A stretch of DNA of 64,000 nt from Antedon bifida (GCA_963402885.1 OY727103.1:17882085-17946084); one strand, 5' to 3'. Counted from the first letter of the stretch, positions 48,933 to 59,879 are shown. Notes: generated from the sequence alone by a model not told the origin. Program-made: numbers and translations.

Positions 48933-51900
48933 CTTCTACTTTCTTAATGTCCCCAGCATGTTCTTGAGTACAATCTGCAAACTGGGGTGTTTCTGGTAGA
49001 ATAACCTCATTTGCATTCAAATGCAGGTGTGTTTTTAGCTCAGTCGGTACTTTGACTACAACATCTCCTAAAATGTTAAACCATAGTATTATATAGTATT
49101 CTATAAAATCTTTTTGAGAATTATATGGTATAATGGAAAGGTGTATCAGACTACTGTAGCATGTGAAAGGCATGGGTTCGAGAACGGTCTGCGGCATATT
49201 GCTTTTGACTTTAAGCAAGACACTTTACTCTCGTCCTTCTGATGAGACATAAAGCTGTTGGTCCTCTATACAATGCAAGTGTGACGATCCAATCAAAATG
49301 TCTTCAGTCTCCAGTAAAACCAAGGATGATTAATTCAATACATTTACTTTGTTGTTATTATTTCTACCTTGGGTATTGTTAATGTAGATATCTTTGTGTC
49401 GGATGGCGTAAACATCAACGAGTCCACTTGTTACTTCTGAATATAACGAACCATCTAAGCTACCTGTCAACACACAAAGTGACAATGAAATTATATTTAC
49501 TATGACAATATAAATTGAATTTTTATTATTGCTTTAGCTGGCAGCTAATTTGACTATTTTTTGCTTTAAATTACATTTTTTTCAGCTAAATAATTTCTTT
49601 TTTCGTATGGTGCAGTGTGTTGGACGTTTGACTACTGATCGTGAGACCGAAGTTCGAATCCAACTCTCGCCGCATTGCTTGTATCTTTATGCAAGATACT
49701 TACGTTTGCCTCACTCCACCCAGGTGTACAAATGGGTACCCGGTTAGATCAAGACACAACCTTGCGCTGATTACTAGCTGCATTATGGGAGTATGTTTCC
49801 ATATGTGTTTGATCCAAAAAATGACTGGGGTAATAATGTTCACAACATTTAGGCGCTATATAAATCCAGGATATTATTATTATTACACTTTTGGCCTATG
49901 TGACATTAAAATGGCATATTCAACAAAAAAACAATTTTTTTCAGGGGGACAATATATCTATAACCTTTTAAATTATATCAGGGTTTTTAAATGTTTGTGG
50001 TATGGTGTGCCACTATAATAAAAGTATAGTATCCAAATAAATACTATGTTTACATGTTCAATCATTAGGCAAATTCTTAGATACAGTATCACATGTTACA
50101 TTGATTTTAATCTAACCTAAAAAGTATTTCTATGATATAGTACTAACATGTGATGAATATGTGACACTGTATCACACCTACACACTATAAATCAGAAAAT
50201 AGTTTAAAAAAATAAAAATACCAATATGAATGTCTCCAGATTCAGTCTTTATATTGCACTCTCCGTGCAGATTACCGGTCATTATGTCGCCCTCCTGTGA
50301 TTCTATCGTCGTTGCTTTTCCATAAATATCACTACACGTAATTGTTCCTTCTTTTGATGTTAATTTTACAACATGACCCTGAATCTTGTCCGTCTTAATA
50401 TTCTGAAAAAATGAATTAGACTAAAAAATTATACTGTTCACATTTGTAGTACCAGGGCGGATTGCTATAAAACAGTCTTAACTGATGGTCTTAATAACTC
50501 CATGATAAAAGCCGGCTTTATCAGATAGACGGTCTTACTAAACACACCTGTTAGACTATTGCCATTGCAATAGTCTTAGCTAAGACCACGTACAGTAATA
50601 AATTAAGGGCGTAATTTCTGAGTAGAATACCAAATAAGGTAATGTTCGTCATGCTTGCTCAATTCACAATCATAACAGTACGTACATTTCTACGCAAGAA
50701 AATATAATATTCTAGGTTTTTTATTTATTATAGCCAGCTAAGACTATTTATAGACCATTTATAGCAATCCACCCCTGGTTAATTTTAACAAGAAATGTTT
50801 TAAAATGTCATTATCATCTACAAACTTATGATGAGTGTTCTATTAAGAAAATGCTTGTGGAGAAGTTTCTGGATGTACATACGTATAATAAAAATACGAA
50901 AAAGGGCCAGGCTAAAAACGCCAGAGGCCTCCAGCGTTGGAGGGCTACTTAGAGTCTATAAACCAGGTCTCTGTGTTATGCTACAGGTACTAGCAATACT
51001 TACTCCCTTATTGTTTGCAGTCAGTGAAACATTTCCAAGAAGGGACTTTACAATGCTAATATTACCACCTTGACTAACAGCTGTAGCCTGGCTTGTCTGT
51101 GAAAACAAATCAATAAATCAAATATTTATACAAGCCTACTGTATGCTAAACATACTGTTAAAAATGTCATTCAAAATTTAATGTTATAATAACAGAATTT
51201 TCTTAGTAAGTTTAATTTGTGTGACATGATCGCAGATTAATATAAGTGAAACCCCCCCTCCACTCATTATCCAGGCCCTTCCCTGGGGAGGGGTGTATAT
51301 TGAATACACTCTCATTCTAAAAAATATTTAAGTTTAGTTTTGTCAAAAGTCTATAGCTAAGAACATACAGTGGAACACCTCCTCTGAGAACACTCCTATT
51401 AAGGGACATTTTCACATGAAAGGAATGAGGTGAAATATATATATTAACACACCAACCTTTATTCAGGGAAACCCCTATTAATAGGACACTCTCTCATGTA
51501 ATGAATGAGAAGAAATAAGAGTTTTTTAACAAGAGACCCCTACAATTAAGGAGGCACTTTTTGAGTTACAAAAGTGTCCCCGTAAAAGTTCTACTGTATT
51601 ATATGGCCAACTTTAGAAAATCAAAAGTTTTTATTTAAAATTCTTTTGTCACTACCTATTATATAAAACTGATAGAAAAGTATGTAATTATTTCGAAAAT
51701 TATTTTGACAATGAATTTCCGCAGTACTTATAGTACATATAGCTCTGTCTACACTATCAAACTTTATGTGACAAAAATGTATATATGGACATGATGTTGT
51801 CATATCACTACCATATTTGGGCATATCAATACCATATTTGGCCACATCACACTTTTTTTTGATAGTGTAGACAGAGCCTTAGGCCTAACTGTAAAATTGT

Positions 51901-53074
51901 GATTGTAGTAATACTTGCCTTCAGTGACCTCATGATGCAGTCGCCCTGTTCCGTTTCAAAATCACAACTTTTGTTCTCAAATTTTTCAACATAAATATGT
52001 CCTTGTCCGGTAGACTGAAGATGGAGATCTTGAAAAAGTATATTAATTATGAAATATAATATTTACGGTATGAAATTATATCGTTCAAAGAATGATCAGA
52101 TGTTGTAAAGTAGATTCCGTCTATTCAGGGGACACCTTTATTAAGGTGACACTTCCTATGAAATGTACAAGCTGAAATGTATTTTTTAACAATATGATCA
52201 ACCCCTGTTTAGAGGAAACCCCTATTAAGGGGCATGAAATAAGTGTTTTAACACTACTACCAACCCTTATTCAGGGAAACCTCTATTAAGGGGACACTCT
52301 CTCGTGAAACACTACGATCCCCCACCTCTATTCAGGGAACCTCCTAACATAAAGGTGACACTTTTTTGGGTTCCAAAGGTGTTTTGTTAATAAATAGGGT
52401 GCTAACTGCATGTTACAACATTTAAAAATGAATTACTTACCGAAGCTCATTGGAACTTCAACATACCAGCCAAGATTAAGTGAATGTTTCTGAAATTTCT
52501 CAGCACATTCATTGTCCAAAAAGTCGCCTTTAATCGCAAGAACTTCATCCTCTCCCTTGTAGTCAACATCAGTTATACATGAATCACGAAATGTATGATT
52601 GATAAAATCTGGCAGACTATCACCAGCTATTGGTGACCGTAAAAGTAAGTGTACAAATATTCTATCTGCTGACGGGAACTCAATTGGGTTGAGCGGAACA
52701 ACTCGCATCGGAAAACTTGTATTGCTGATAAGTTTACCAAATGGATTATCCAGCTCAAATGCCCAAGACCGAATTTTAGCAGTTTGTTGGTCATTATTAG
52801 CTAATTTAGTGCTGCTAGCGAACGACCGGACACTAGTTCTAACTAAGTACGCACTACGTACTCTGCTAGGCCGTAGCATATGGTTGACATATGGCATCTG
52901 GAACTGCTGCTCCACCATCCTGCCGCGGGAGGCTGAAAACAATGACCGAGTACATAGGTCTAACCGAGGCCTAGCCAAAAAGCACTTAGTATTTGTAGAA
53001 TTATAATCACAAACATACCTCCTCATCGAAATTGGTGACTTTAATTGTCGAAGTACAGGATACAAACGAAGCAT
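48933..53074 (-). CDS. FAM185A: FAM185A-like protein, six exons found, last exon(s) not identified
   Basis: This is the orthologue of vertebrate FAM185A, a poorly characterised protein with a DUF4097-type beta-solenoid. Exons on the minus strand are 53074-52441, 52028-51919, 51096-51004, 50402-50222, 49463-49368 and 49067-48933, and all phases match. Exon 1 has an Arg-rich, acid-poor N-terminus that resembles a mitochondrial targeting signal. A conserved block follows (SWAFELDNPFGKL, RVVPLNPIEFPSADRI). Later exons give repeating short strands with Gly turns (GNISIVKSLLGNVSL, GDIMTGNLHGECNIKTESGDIHI, GSLDGSLYSEVTSGLVDVYA, GDVVVKVPTELKTHLHL). The donor after exon 2 is GC (AAG then GCAAGT), a permitted minor class. 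The reading frame at 48933 is left in phase 1 with no convincing downstream exon before the BEL element. Introns hold SINE and MITE insertions. Confidence 0.85.
49126..49290 (+). repeat. tRNA-derived SINE fragment in a FAM185A intron
   Basis: It has an A-box-like TGGTATAATGG, a B-box-like GGGTTCGAGAAC, then the conserved body AGCAAGACACTTTACT and CTTCTGATGAGACATAAAGC. The body differs downstream from that of the 49600 copy, so it may be a related subfamily. Confidence 0.65.
49535..49965 (+). repeat. Dispersed repeat family D1, copy split by the SINE
   Basis: The left half has GGCAGCTAATTTGAC and TTTTTTGCTTTAAATTACA. The right half has GTGACATTAAAATGGCATAT and CAGGGGGACAATATATCT. The same order occurs uninterrupted at 58885-59020 and 61920-62100. 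Confidence 0.7.
49600..49890 (+). repeat. Near-complete tRNA-headed SINE inserted into an older dispersed repeat
   Basis: It starts with a tRNA-like head (TGGTGCAGTGTGTTGG; B box AGTTCGAATCC). A body with GTACAAATGGGTACC and GCTGCATTATGGGAGTATG follows, and it ends in GGCGCTATATAAATCCAG plus (ATT)n. It interrupts a dispersed repeat whose two halves lie at 49535-49600 and 49890-49960. Confidence 0.75.
51365..51595 (+). repeat. Dispersed repeat with CCCCTATTAAGGGGACA motifs, copy 1
   Basis: Several short blocks of the type ATTCAGGGAAACCCCTATTA alternate with AATGAATGAGG(T/A)GAAATA. The same blocks recur in the next intron at 52120-52380 and in degenerate form at 37305-37500. Confidence 0.65.
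51742..51877. mobile_element. 136-bp MITE with ~20-bp terminal inverted repeats
   Basis: The ends GCTCTGTCTACACTATCAAA and TTTGATAGTGTAGACAGAGC are exact reverse complements. The interior repeats CATATCACTACCATATTTGG-like blocks. Length and structure are those of a non-autonomous DNA transposon. The target-site duplication is not clear. Two diverged relatives lie at 56670 and 59723. Confidence 0.85.
52120..52385 (+). repeat. Dispersed repeat with CCCCTATTAAGGGGACA motifs, copy 2
   Basis: Four imperfect blocks with TATTCAGGG, ACCCCTATTAAGG and GACACT lie in FAM185A intron 1 and match the blocks at 51365-51595. Confidence 0.65.
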
Positions 53075-53564
53075 TATAGATCTTAGGTCGAAATATATAA
53101 TTAACAGTTAAAAATAATTATTATTGTTGACAATCGCTTCCACACATGTGGTGCATGTAAAATTAAAACGTGTCAAGTGTTGTGATTTGTGATTAACGGA
53201 TCTGATTGGTTAAAATCCAACGCAAGTACAGTATAGTACGGTAGCCCATAAGTGTCAAGGCAAAATATTCAAAAAATCACGAAAAAGGCAACGAATATAC
53301 AAATATTACAATTTATTAAAACATTGGAAAAAAAATTAATTCAAAGCGTGGGTGATTATTCGAATAAATACAGTACATTCATATTTCAACCAATATCAAT
53401 CAATCAAAATCAATTTATTCCATAAAACTAAGGATATGTACACAAATGTCATTAAAAAGTTATGGAAAAGGGAACTCAAAATAAACAAAGCTTTTTAGTC
53501 GAGACCCTTTTTAGTCGAAAAACAATAAGGTAACAAGAAGTTACTTATATCAATAACAATAAAA
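53075..53564. other. Intergenic stretch upstream of FAM185A
   Basis: This holds the presumed FAM185A promoter and 5' UTR. No TATA box was recognised close to the start codon. No gene was seen. Confidence 0.5.
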
Positions 53565-53915
53565 AATCGCACTGGGATTTTTATCACGTGATCTTTTTAT
53601 AAATATGTTCTACAAACACATTTCTATGACGTCACGATAGACATTGAAAGGGTATTTTTTCTTTGGTTGTTTGATAATAGTGGAATAAAATAGACCTCTA
53701 GGGTTTTTACAAAAAAATATATATTTCAGAGAATTTACAACGATTTACTTACATAATTACGTACATAATATATACAGTAGGCCTACCATCATTAATAGGC
53801 CCTTACAACAACGTGATGTTTTTACAGATTGAATACTTTTTATTAACATTTACTAAAGGTACATCATCTATGTTTTTCAATTATGCGTTTAAAATAAAAG
53901 CGCGAGATTTCATGC
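53565..53915 (+). repeat. Left copy of a ~350-bp direct repeat flanking the TSP1 cluster
   Basis: It matches 62148-62496 along almost its whole length. Shared landmarks are TCGCACTGGGATTTTTATCA, CACGTGA (E-box), TTTATAAATA, TATGACGTCAC (CRE), AATAAAATAGACCTCTAGGG and AACATTTACTARAGGTACATC. It ends in AAGCGCGAGATTTCA. Confidence 0.88.
53580..53634 (+). promoter_or_regulatory. E-box, TATA-like and CRE cluster, left copy
   Basis: TCACGTGA lies at about 53584, TTTTTATAAATA at about 53594, and TGACGTCA at 53627-53634. All three are conserved in the right copy near 62167-62214, where the sequence around them has diverged slightly. Regulatory use is inference. Confidence 0.4.
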
Positions 53916-54290
53916 GATATACACATGGCAGTCTCAATCAAAAAACCACGGACCGGAGGCCCAGATCAACACATGGTTATTTTTCATATTCACATACACA
54001 CAAAACATTTCAACAAAGAAAACCCGATTTGACAATTGTCTGCTTTAATTAATTACTGTACTAATAAACCATCCTGCCAAAAACAGAAAAGTACGAAAAC
54101 AAATCGTGGAAAGCGTAATGCCGAATGACGGGAAATTTTCAAGAGAGAGATACTATTGAATTGATAATAATCTGACAATGGAAATGATGATGATTATATT
54201 ATGATAATGATGACGATGTGAATAATGATGATATGATAATCTGGTAACAAAATGCTGATGATGACGATGAGGCACAGCTCAGCAAGTAGC

Positions 54291-55394
54291 CTACTTATCG
54301 GACTTCCTAAGTCCATCGGACTTCCTAAGTCCATCGGACTTCCTAAGTCCATCGGACTTCCTAACTCCATCGGACTTCCTAACTCCATCGGACTTCCTAA
54401 CTCCATCGGACTTTCTCAACATATATAGTCCACATATTAATACAACAATACAAATGAAGGTTATCCCCGCCAAAACTCCGACACTCACTTTATAGGCTTT
54501 TAATGTTTGTGTGGACACCAGTTCTTTTCCTTTCAAAGCGATATCGCAGTCTTGTTCAGTCGTATAATTTCCTTTACATTTCGTACCTGCGCATTCAGAC
54601 TCCCGTACCACATCACGTGACCTTACGCGATTAGTTGCATTTTCACAAGATGACCATTCAGTCCATGTACTTAGTTGACAATCAATATTCTTGCAATCAC
54701 AACACTGACCACTAAAGGACTTTGGACATTCACAACCTTGTTCTGTGAGTGTCCCTTCATTGTAGCAAACGCGGTTGCAGGGTCGTTTATCACTGGTTCC
54801 TTCGAAGCATAACCCGCACGCTTCAGTGACGTTCCTGATCCTGAATTGAGTGCCGAATAGACCACATTCGTGTGTACATACAGACCAATCACCCCAATCA
54901 CTATACTGACAGTCACTGTACTCCACTTCACATGACTGGTTTTCGAAGGTGAGTTCCAATGGTCTGCATCCAATATCTATCTCAAGCACGTTCCTTACCC
55001 TATACCGAGTTCCATTTTCACCAAGTTCTTCAGAGTGACAGGAGGACCAAACCCCCCATTCGGTGTACGTACAGTCAATGAATTGTTCTATACATGATTG
55101 AAATTCAACGATAGGTTGACAGCATTCAGACGGTTCGTTTTCTCTTCTATCAACGTTTCTTACTCGACTCCGAGTTCCATTTTCTGCACGTTCTTGTGAA
55201 TGACACGCAGACCAATTACTCCAATCAATGTACGTACAATCAGTTTCCGTTTTTGATGCTTTAGCGTTCCCTGCAAAAAATCCTCCAAGGAAACCAAGTC
55301 CTAACAATAGTATTACCAAAAAAATTCCTATTCCTACTTTCGTAGTAGTGTCAACGTCTTTATTAGGCCTATCGGTTTGTTTATTATCCGCCAT
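54291..55394 (-). CDS. TSP1-repeat membrane protein A, two membrane segments, cytoplasmic RKSDG repeats
   Basis: A single exon of 367 residues. Residues ~20-42 are a hydrophobic signal anchor after a charged N-terminus. The middle contains thrombospondin type-1 repeats: CTYIDWSNWSAC, CTYTEWGVWSSC, CQYSDWGDWSVC and, after an EGF-like cysteine cluster (GTLTEQGCECPKSFSGQCC), CQLSTWTEWSSC. The tryptophans in WxxW are classic C-mannosylation sites, and several N-x-T/S sequons occur. Residues ~303-326 form a second membrane segment (VLAGITFICIVVLICGLYML). The tail has six RKSDG(V/L) hexapeptides plus RKSDK. With the N-terminus inside, both tails would be cytoplasmic and the TSP1 region an extracellular loop. 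A TATA-like box lies about 95 nt upstream of the ATG. Function unknown; adhesion or immune recognition is plausible. Paralogues B and C follow upstream. Confidence 0.85.
   Translation of the reverse strand: MADNKQTDRPNKDVDTTTKVGIGIFLVILLLGLGFLGGFFAGNAKASKTETDCTYIDWSNWSACHSQERAENGTRSRVRNVDRRENEPSECCQPIVEFQSCIEQFIDCTYTEWGVWSSCHSEELGENGTRYRVRNVLEIDIGCRPLELTFENQSCEVEYSDCQYSDWGDWSVCTHECGLFGTQFRIRNVTEACGLCFEGTSDKRPCNRVCYNEGTLTEQGCECPKSFSGQCCDCKNIDCQLSTWTEWSSCENATNRVRSRDVVRESECAGTKCKGNYTTEQDCDIALKGKELVSTQTLKAYKVSVGVLAGITFICIVVLICGLYMLRKSDGVRKSDGVRKSDGVRKSDGLRKSDGLRKSDGLRKSDK
54300..54420 (-). repeat. 18-bp coding minisatellite in the cytoplasmic tail of protein A
   Basis: Six tandem copies of an 18-mer (CATCGGACTTCCTAA + GTC or CTC on the plus strand) encode RKSDGL and RKSDGV. 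The three GTC and three CTC copies are grouped, which indicates slippage. Confidence 0.93.
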
Positions 55395-55484
55395 GGTGCA
55401 ATGAAGTGCGTATAATTACAGGTTAATTCACAATGTAATGATGAGGTGTAATGATAATGTGTGTGTAAACGAACATTAACGAGT

Positions 55485-55496
55485 ATTATATATATA
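55485..55496 (-). promoter_or_regulatory. TATA box of TSP1 gene A
   Basis: A TATATATATA stretch lies about 95 bp upstream of the gene A ATG. Gene B has a TATATATAA at the equivalent place. Confidence 0.5.
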
Positions 55497-56139
55497 CGGT
55501 TGATACAGGTTTATTGTTAAAAGGAAATTCCCAGTTTGACAAAGATAGTATATTACACAATTAGGCTATAGCAAGATCAAATGACAACATCTAAAAATAA
55601 ATACCATATCACCTACCAGCGGCAATTCTTTTTCTATACAAACGTTTACAATTAAGGAATATTATAAGGAGCCTTTATCAATTGTTGTTATTCATGAGTC
55701 AAAAAATGGAAAAACCTGATAACTATTAATAGACAAAATGTAATAAAATGTCACTGAGAGAGGAGCCTACGACCTACTTATACATGGGTTGACACCCGGG
55801 TTGACATGGGTTCGGTGTGAATTACATCCATGGAAATTGCGGGGTAATAATTGGTCAGGGTAGTTGGGGGTTTTAATCAATCTTACAGACAAAAAAACAG
55901 ATGAATAATTAGTAACTGAGGCAACACTAAAAGTAATTGATCTCTTTTCATACATGACATCACACACAGGTCTCATCAAAAATAATTTCATACAATTTTG
56001 GACTTCCATGAAAGAGTAAAATTCCACTCTTCCTTAATATACTGATGGTGATTATACAATATGGAGTCATATTTATTTTATTTTAAAGCTGTATATGTAA
56101 AACAAAATTTTTTTCACTTACAAAATGACAAAATATTCA

Positions 56140-56275
56140 ACACAAAAAAATCCCATTGCTATCAGCCAATTTGGCATTTTTTTGCTTACAGTTTTTTCAG
56201 GTAAAAACGTTTTTTTTTCGATCTAATTTTGTGGATAACTATTATGTGACATTAAAATGCCATATTCATACAGGT
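56140..56275 (+). repeat. Dispersed repeat family D1, copy
   Basis: It carries CAGCCAATTTGGC, CAGTTTTTTCAGG, TCGATCTAATTTTGTGGATA and TATGTGACATTAAAATG in the family order. Confidence 0.7.
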
Positions 56276-56669
56276 CAGTCAATCATAATATGTTAAAAAA
56301 AGTCAACAGTCGAATAAACAAACACGGTACAAATATATTGTTTCGTATTATCATGAGCACAACAGCACCTGTACCGGTATTTGTTTTTTCTATTATGTTG
56401 GCATACAAAAGACATTAAATAGACATTTGTGAAATATAATACAAGACACACTGGGTTTTTACAACATATTTTCAGTACTGACGCAATGATTATCTAAACA
56501 CGTTCTAATTTCTTGTTATTTTCTTTTGATGTATTACCATAATAACAAGGTTATAGGCCATGATCATTTGAATGACTTGTACATAAAATGAGCATAAAAT
56601 GGGTTTGTCAACGTTAACAAACACGACAACCTCACCGAGGAAGTGTTTTGAAAGCCCAAAGTTTTAAAT

Positions 56670-56826
56670 CTCCGTCTGCACTATCAAACCAGTTTGACAA
56701 AAACGTGTGATGTGCCTAAATATGGAAGTGATATGATTAAATGGTAGTGATATGACATCATCATGTCCATATAATTATGAGCACAAAACATTTTTGTCAC
56801 ATAAAGTTTGATAGTGTAGGCAGAGC
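56670..56826. mobile_element. MITE copy, relative of 51742-51877
   Basis: The ends CTCCGTCTGCACTATCAAAC and GTTTGATAGTGTAGGCAGAG are near-perfect inverted repeats. The interior has GTGATATGACATCATCATGT, also found in the other copies. Confidence 0.8.
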
Positions 56827-57230
56827 ATTTTGTTACAATAAAAAGAGAGAAGACAGAGAATTATAATTCTATGATAACCTTTATTATTCCAACTTTACAG
56901 CATTGTTAGCTGACAATAAATGCATCAGAACGACTCAAACACCATTGTCCTTTATATTTCAACATAAAACATATTCTATAACTAAAATAATAATGTATTG
57001 GATCTGAAGTAAGTAAACTTAAAGTTATCAATCTAAATAAGGTAAATATATTTCTAAGCAATACACTTTTATACAAAAAGTGTATAGTCTTTTGTTTTAT
57101 ATCTATTAATCATTTAAACCTACCAACTATAGCTAGGCTGGTTCACAGTGCAATCCATCCGGAACTTTCGTTAAGCTGATCCCTGTCTGATCTCTGTCTC
57201 AATATAAATCTGATAATAAAAGATGATAAT

Positions 57231-58102
57231 CTACATGATGATGATGTAGATAATGATGAGGATAATCTGATAATAAAATGATGAAAATGATGGTGATGAT
57301 GACGTACCACCGCAGTCTGGTTTCTTCGTAGGTATGTTACATGTTGTACCTTGGCGATTACAGGGTCGTTCTTCAACGGGTTGTTCATTGCATAATCCGC
57401 AGGCTTCTGTGACGTTCCTGATCCTGAATTGAGCGCCGATTTGGCCACATTCTTGTGTACATACAGACCAATCACCCCAATCACTATACTGACAGTCACT
57501 GTATTCCACTTGGCATGACTGTTCTTCGAAAGGGGTTTGCAATATGCATCCATTTATATCATTATCAAGTATGATCCTATCTCTAAACTGAGTTCCATTT
57601 TCTCCACGTTTTGGTGAGTGACACGTTGACCAAGGACCCCAATCAGTGTATTGGCAATCATTGATGTCTTGTCTACATGACTGCTCTTCGAAGGTGGGTT
57701 GGAATATGCATTCATCTACATCATTCTCAAGTATGTTCCTAACTCTATACTGAGTTCCATTGTCTCCACGTTCTTGTGAGTAGCACGGTGACCAAGGACC
57801 CCAAATACTGTATTGGCAATCATTGATGTCTTGCCTACATGACTGTTCTTCGAAGGTGGGTTCAAATGTTATGCATCCATCTATATCATTCTCAAGTATG
57901 TTCCTAACTTTATACTGAGTTCCATTTTCTCCACGTTCTGGTGAGTGACAAGCGGACCACTTACCCCAATTGCTGTACGTACATTTACTTTCTTTTTTTG
58001 TTTTTTCCCATAAAGGTTTCCCGGAAAAAATCCTACAACGAAAGCTATTACCAACAAAATTCCTATTCCTACTTTCGTAGCAACGTCTTTATTAATCGCC
58101 AT
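57231..58102 (-). pseudogene. TSP1-repeat membrane protein B, frameshifted near the signal anchor
   Basis: The start codon at 58102 and the signal anchor (TKVGIGILLVIAFVVGFF) match genes A and C. After a T-run at about 58023 the frame shifts by one. The shifted frame then stays open to 57231 and encodes four TSP1 repeats with CTYSNWGKWSAC, CQYSIWGPWSPC, CQYTDWGPWSTC and CQYSDWGDWSVC. The tail is Cys-poor, Ser-rich then hydrophobic (QIILIIIYIIIM), as in gene C, and lacks the second membrane segment and RKSDG tail of A. The frame downstream of the shift is undamaged. That suggests either very recent inactivation, a homopolymer sequencing error, or an allele. Upstream sequence is a duplicate of gene A's promoter. 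Confidence 0.8.
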
Positions 58103-58198
58103 GGTGCAATGAAGTGCGTATAGGTTAATTCACAATGTAATGATGAAGTTTAATAATGTGTGTGTAACACAAGCCGAATAAACGAACATTAACGAGCA

Positions 58199-58209
58199 TT
58201 ATATATAAA
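58199..58209 (-). promoter_or_regulatory. TATA box of TSP1 gene B
   Basis: ATATATAA lies about 100 bp upstream of the gene B start, in sequence paralogous to the gene A promoter. Confidence 0.5.
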
Positions 58210-58884
58210 CGGTTGATACAGGTTTATTGTTAAAAGGAAATTCCCAGTTTGACAAAGATATTACACAATTATTAGCAAGATCAAATGACAACATCTAAAA
58301 ATAAATACCATATCACCTGTCAGCGGCAATTCTTTTTCTATACAAACGTTTACAATAAGGAACATTATTTAGCCTTTATCAATTGTTGTTATTTATGAGT
58401 CAAAAAATGGAAAAACCTGATAACTATTAATAGAAAAATGTAATAAAAATGTCACTGAACTAGAGGAGAGAAGAGCCTACGACCTACTTATAAATGGGTT
58501 GACACCCGAATTGACATGGGTTCGGTGTGAACTACATCCATGGAAATTGCGGGGTAATTGGTCAGGGTAGTTTGGGGTTTTATTCAATCTTACAGACAAA
58601 AAAACAGATGAATATTTAGTAACTGAGGCAACACTAAATGTACAGTTTTTGTAAACAAAATAATTTATCTCTTTTCATACATGACATCACCGTACAGGAA
58701 ATATATTTCATACAGTATTATGGACTTCCCTGAACGAGTGAAATTCCACTCTTCCTTAATGTAATTACTACTGATGGCGAATATTCAATAAGGAGTCATA
58801 TTTATTTATATTTATAAGATGTATATGTAAAACATGAACAAATGTTTTCACTTATAAAATAACAAAATAAATTGTTAAATTCAA

Positions 58885-59020
58885 CAACAAAAAAACCCAT
58901 TGGCTAGCAGCCAATTTGAAATTTTTTTGCTTTAAATTACAGTTTTTTCATGTAAAACGTTTTTTCGATCTAATTTTGTGGATAACTATTATGTGACATT
59001 AAAATGGCATATTCAACACT
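58885..59020 (+). repeat. Dispersed repeat family D1, copy
   Basis: It has CCATTGGCTAGCAGCCAATT, TTTTTTGCTTTAAATTACAG, CGATCTAATTTTGTGGATAA and GTGACATTAAAATGGCATAT. This is the best preserved copy, and its start forms a short inverted repeat (ATTGGCT...AGCCAAT). Confidence 0.7.
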
Positions 59021-59722
59021 AAAGGTAAATTTCAAGAAAAATCCGGTGTAAACGGTTCGGGTAATTTCGAAGACGCTGCGGTCCATTTTCTATACTACTG
59101 AATTCCAACATATGACATTATAAATTGTCAATTACCATATAGGTAGATTCTGTATTACAGTGCCACATATATTGTATCATGAGGTTTATGACCAATGATA
59201 AAGTCACATGTGATATATATATAAGAATTTGCTTATGATACATGAAACAAATATAAAAGGTCTACAATACTAAGAATCGGCTAGATGCATGTGGCAAATA
59301 ACATGTAGTGTGTTATTATACAGGTCAGTCAATCATAATATGTTAAAAAAAGTCGACAGTCGAATAAAGTGAACACGGTACCAAAGATATTGTTTCGTAT
59401 TATCATAAGCACAACAGCACCTGTACCGGTATTTGTTTTTCTATTATGTTGGCATACAAAAGACATTAAATAGACATTTGTGTAATATAATACAAGACAC
59501 ACTGGGTTTTTACAACATATTTTCAGTACTTACGCAATAATTATATCTAAACACGTTCTAATTTCTTGTTATTTTCTTTTGATGTATTACCATAATAACA
59601 AGGTTATAGGCCATGATCATTTGAATAACTTGTACATAAAATGAGCATAAAATGCGCTTGTCAACGTTAACAAACACGTCAACCTCACCGAGGAAGTGTT
59701 TTGAAAGCCTCCAGTTTTAAAT

Positions 59723-59879
59723 CTCTGTCTGCACTATCAAACCAGTTTGATAAAAACGTGTGATGTACCTAAATATGGAAGTGATATCATTAAATGGTAG
59801 TGATATGACATCATCATGTCCATATAATTATGAGCACAAAACATTTTTGTCACATAAAGTTTGATAGTGTAGGCAGAGC
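59723..59879. mobile_element. MITE copy, duplicated with the flank of gene B
   Basis: This is the paralogue of the 56670-56826 copy, with ends CTCTGTCTGCACTATCAAAC and GTTTGATAGTGTAGGCAGAG. Its shared position shows that the MITE inserted before the segmental duplication. Confidence 0.8.

Larger units (their letters stand above)
55395..57130 (-). repeat. Segmental duplication: 5' flank of gene A, paralogous to the flank of gene B
   Basis: Nearly the whole stretch aligns with 58103-60240, including the promoter, the GACACCCGGGTTGACATGG segment, a D1 repeat, a MITE and the sequence before the next gene's 3' end. Relative to B it lacks about 300 bp at about 56265. It contains no other gene. Confidence 0.85.
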
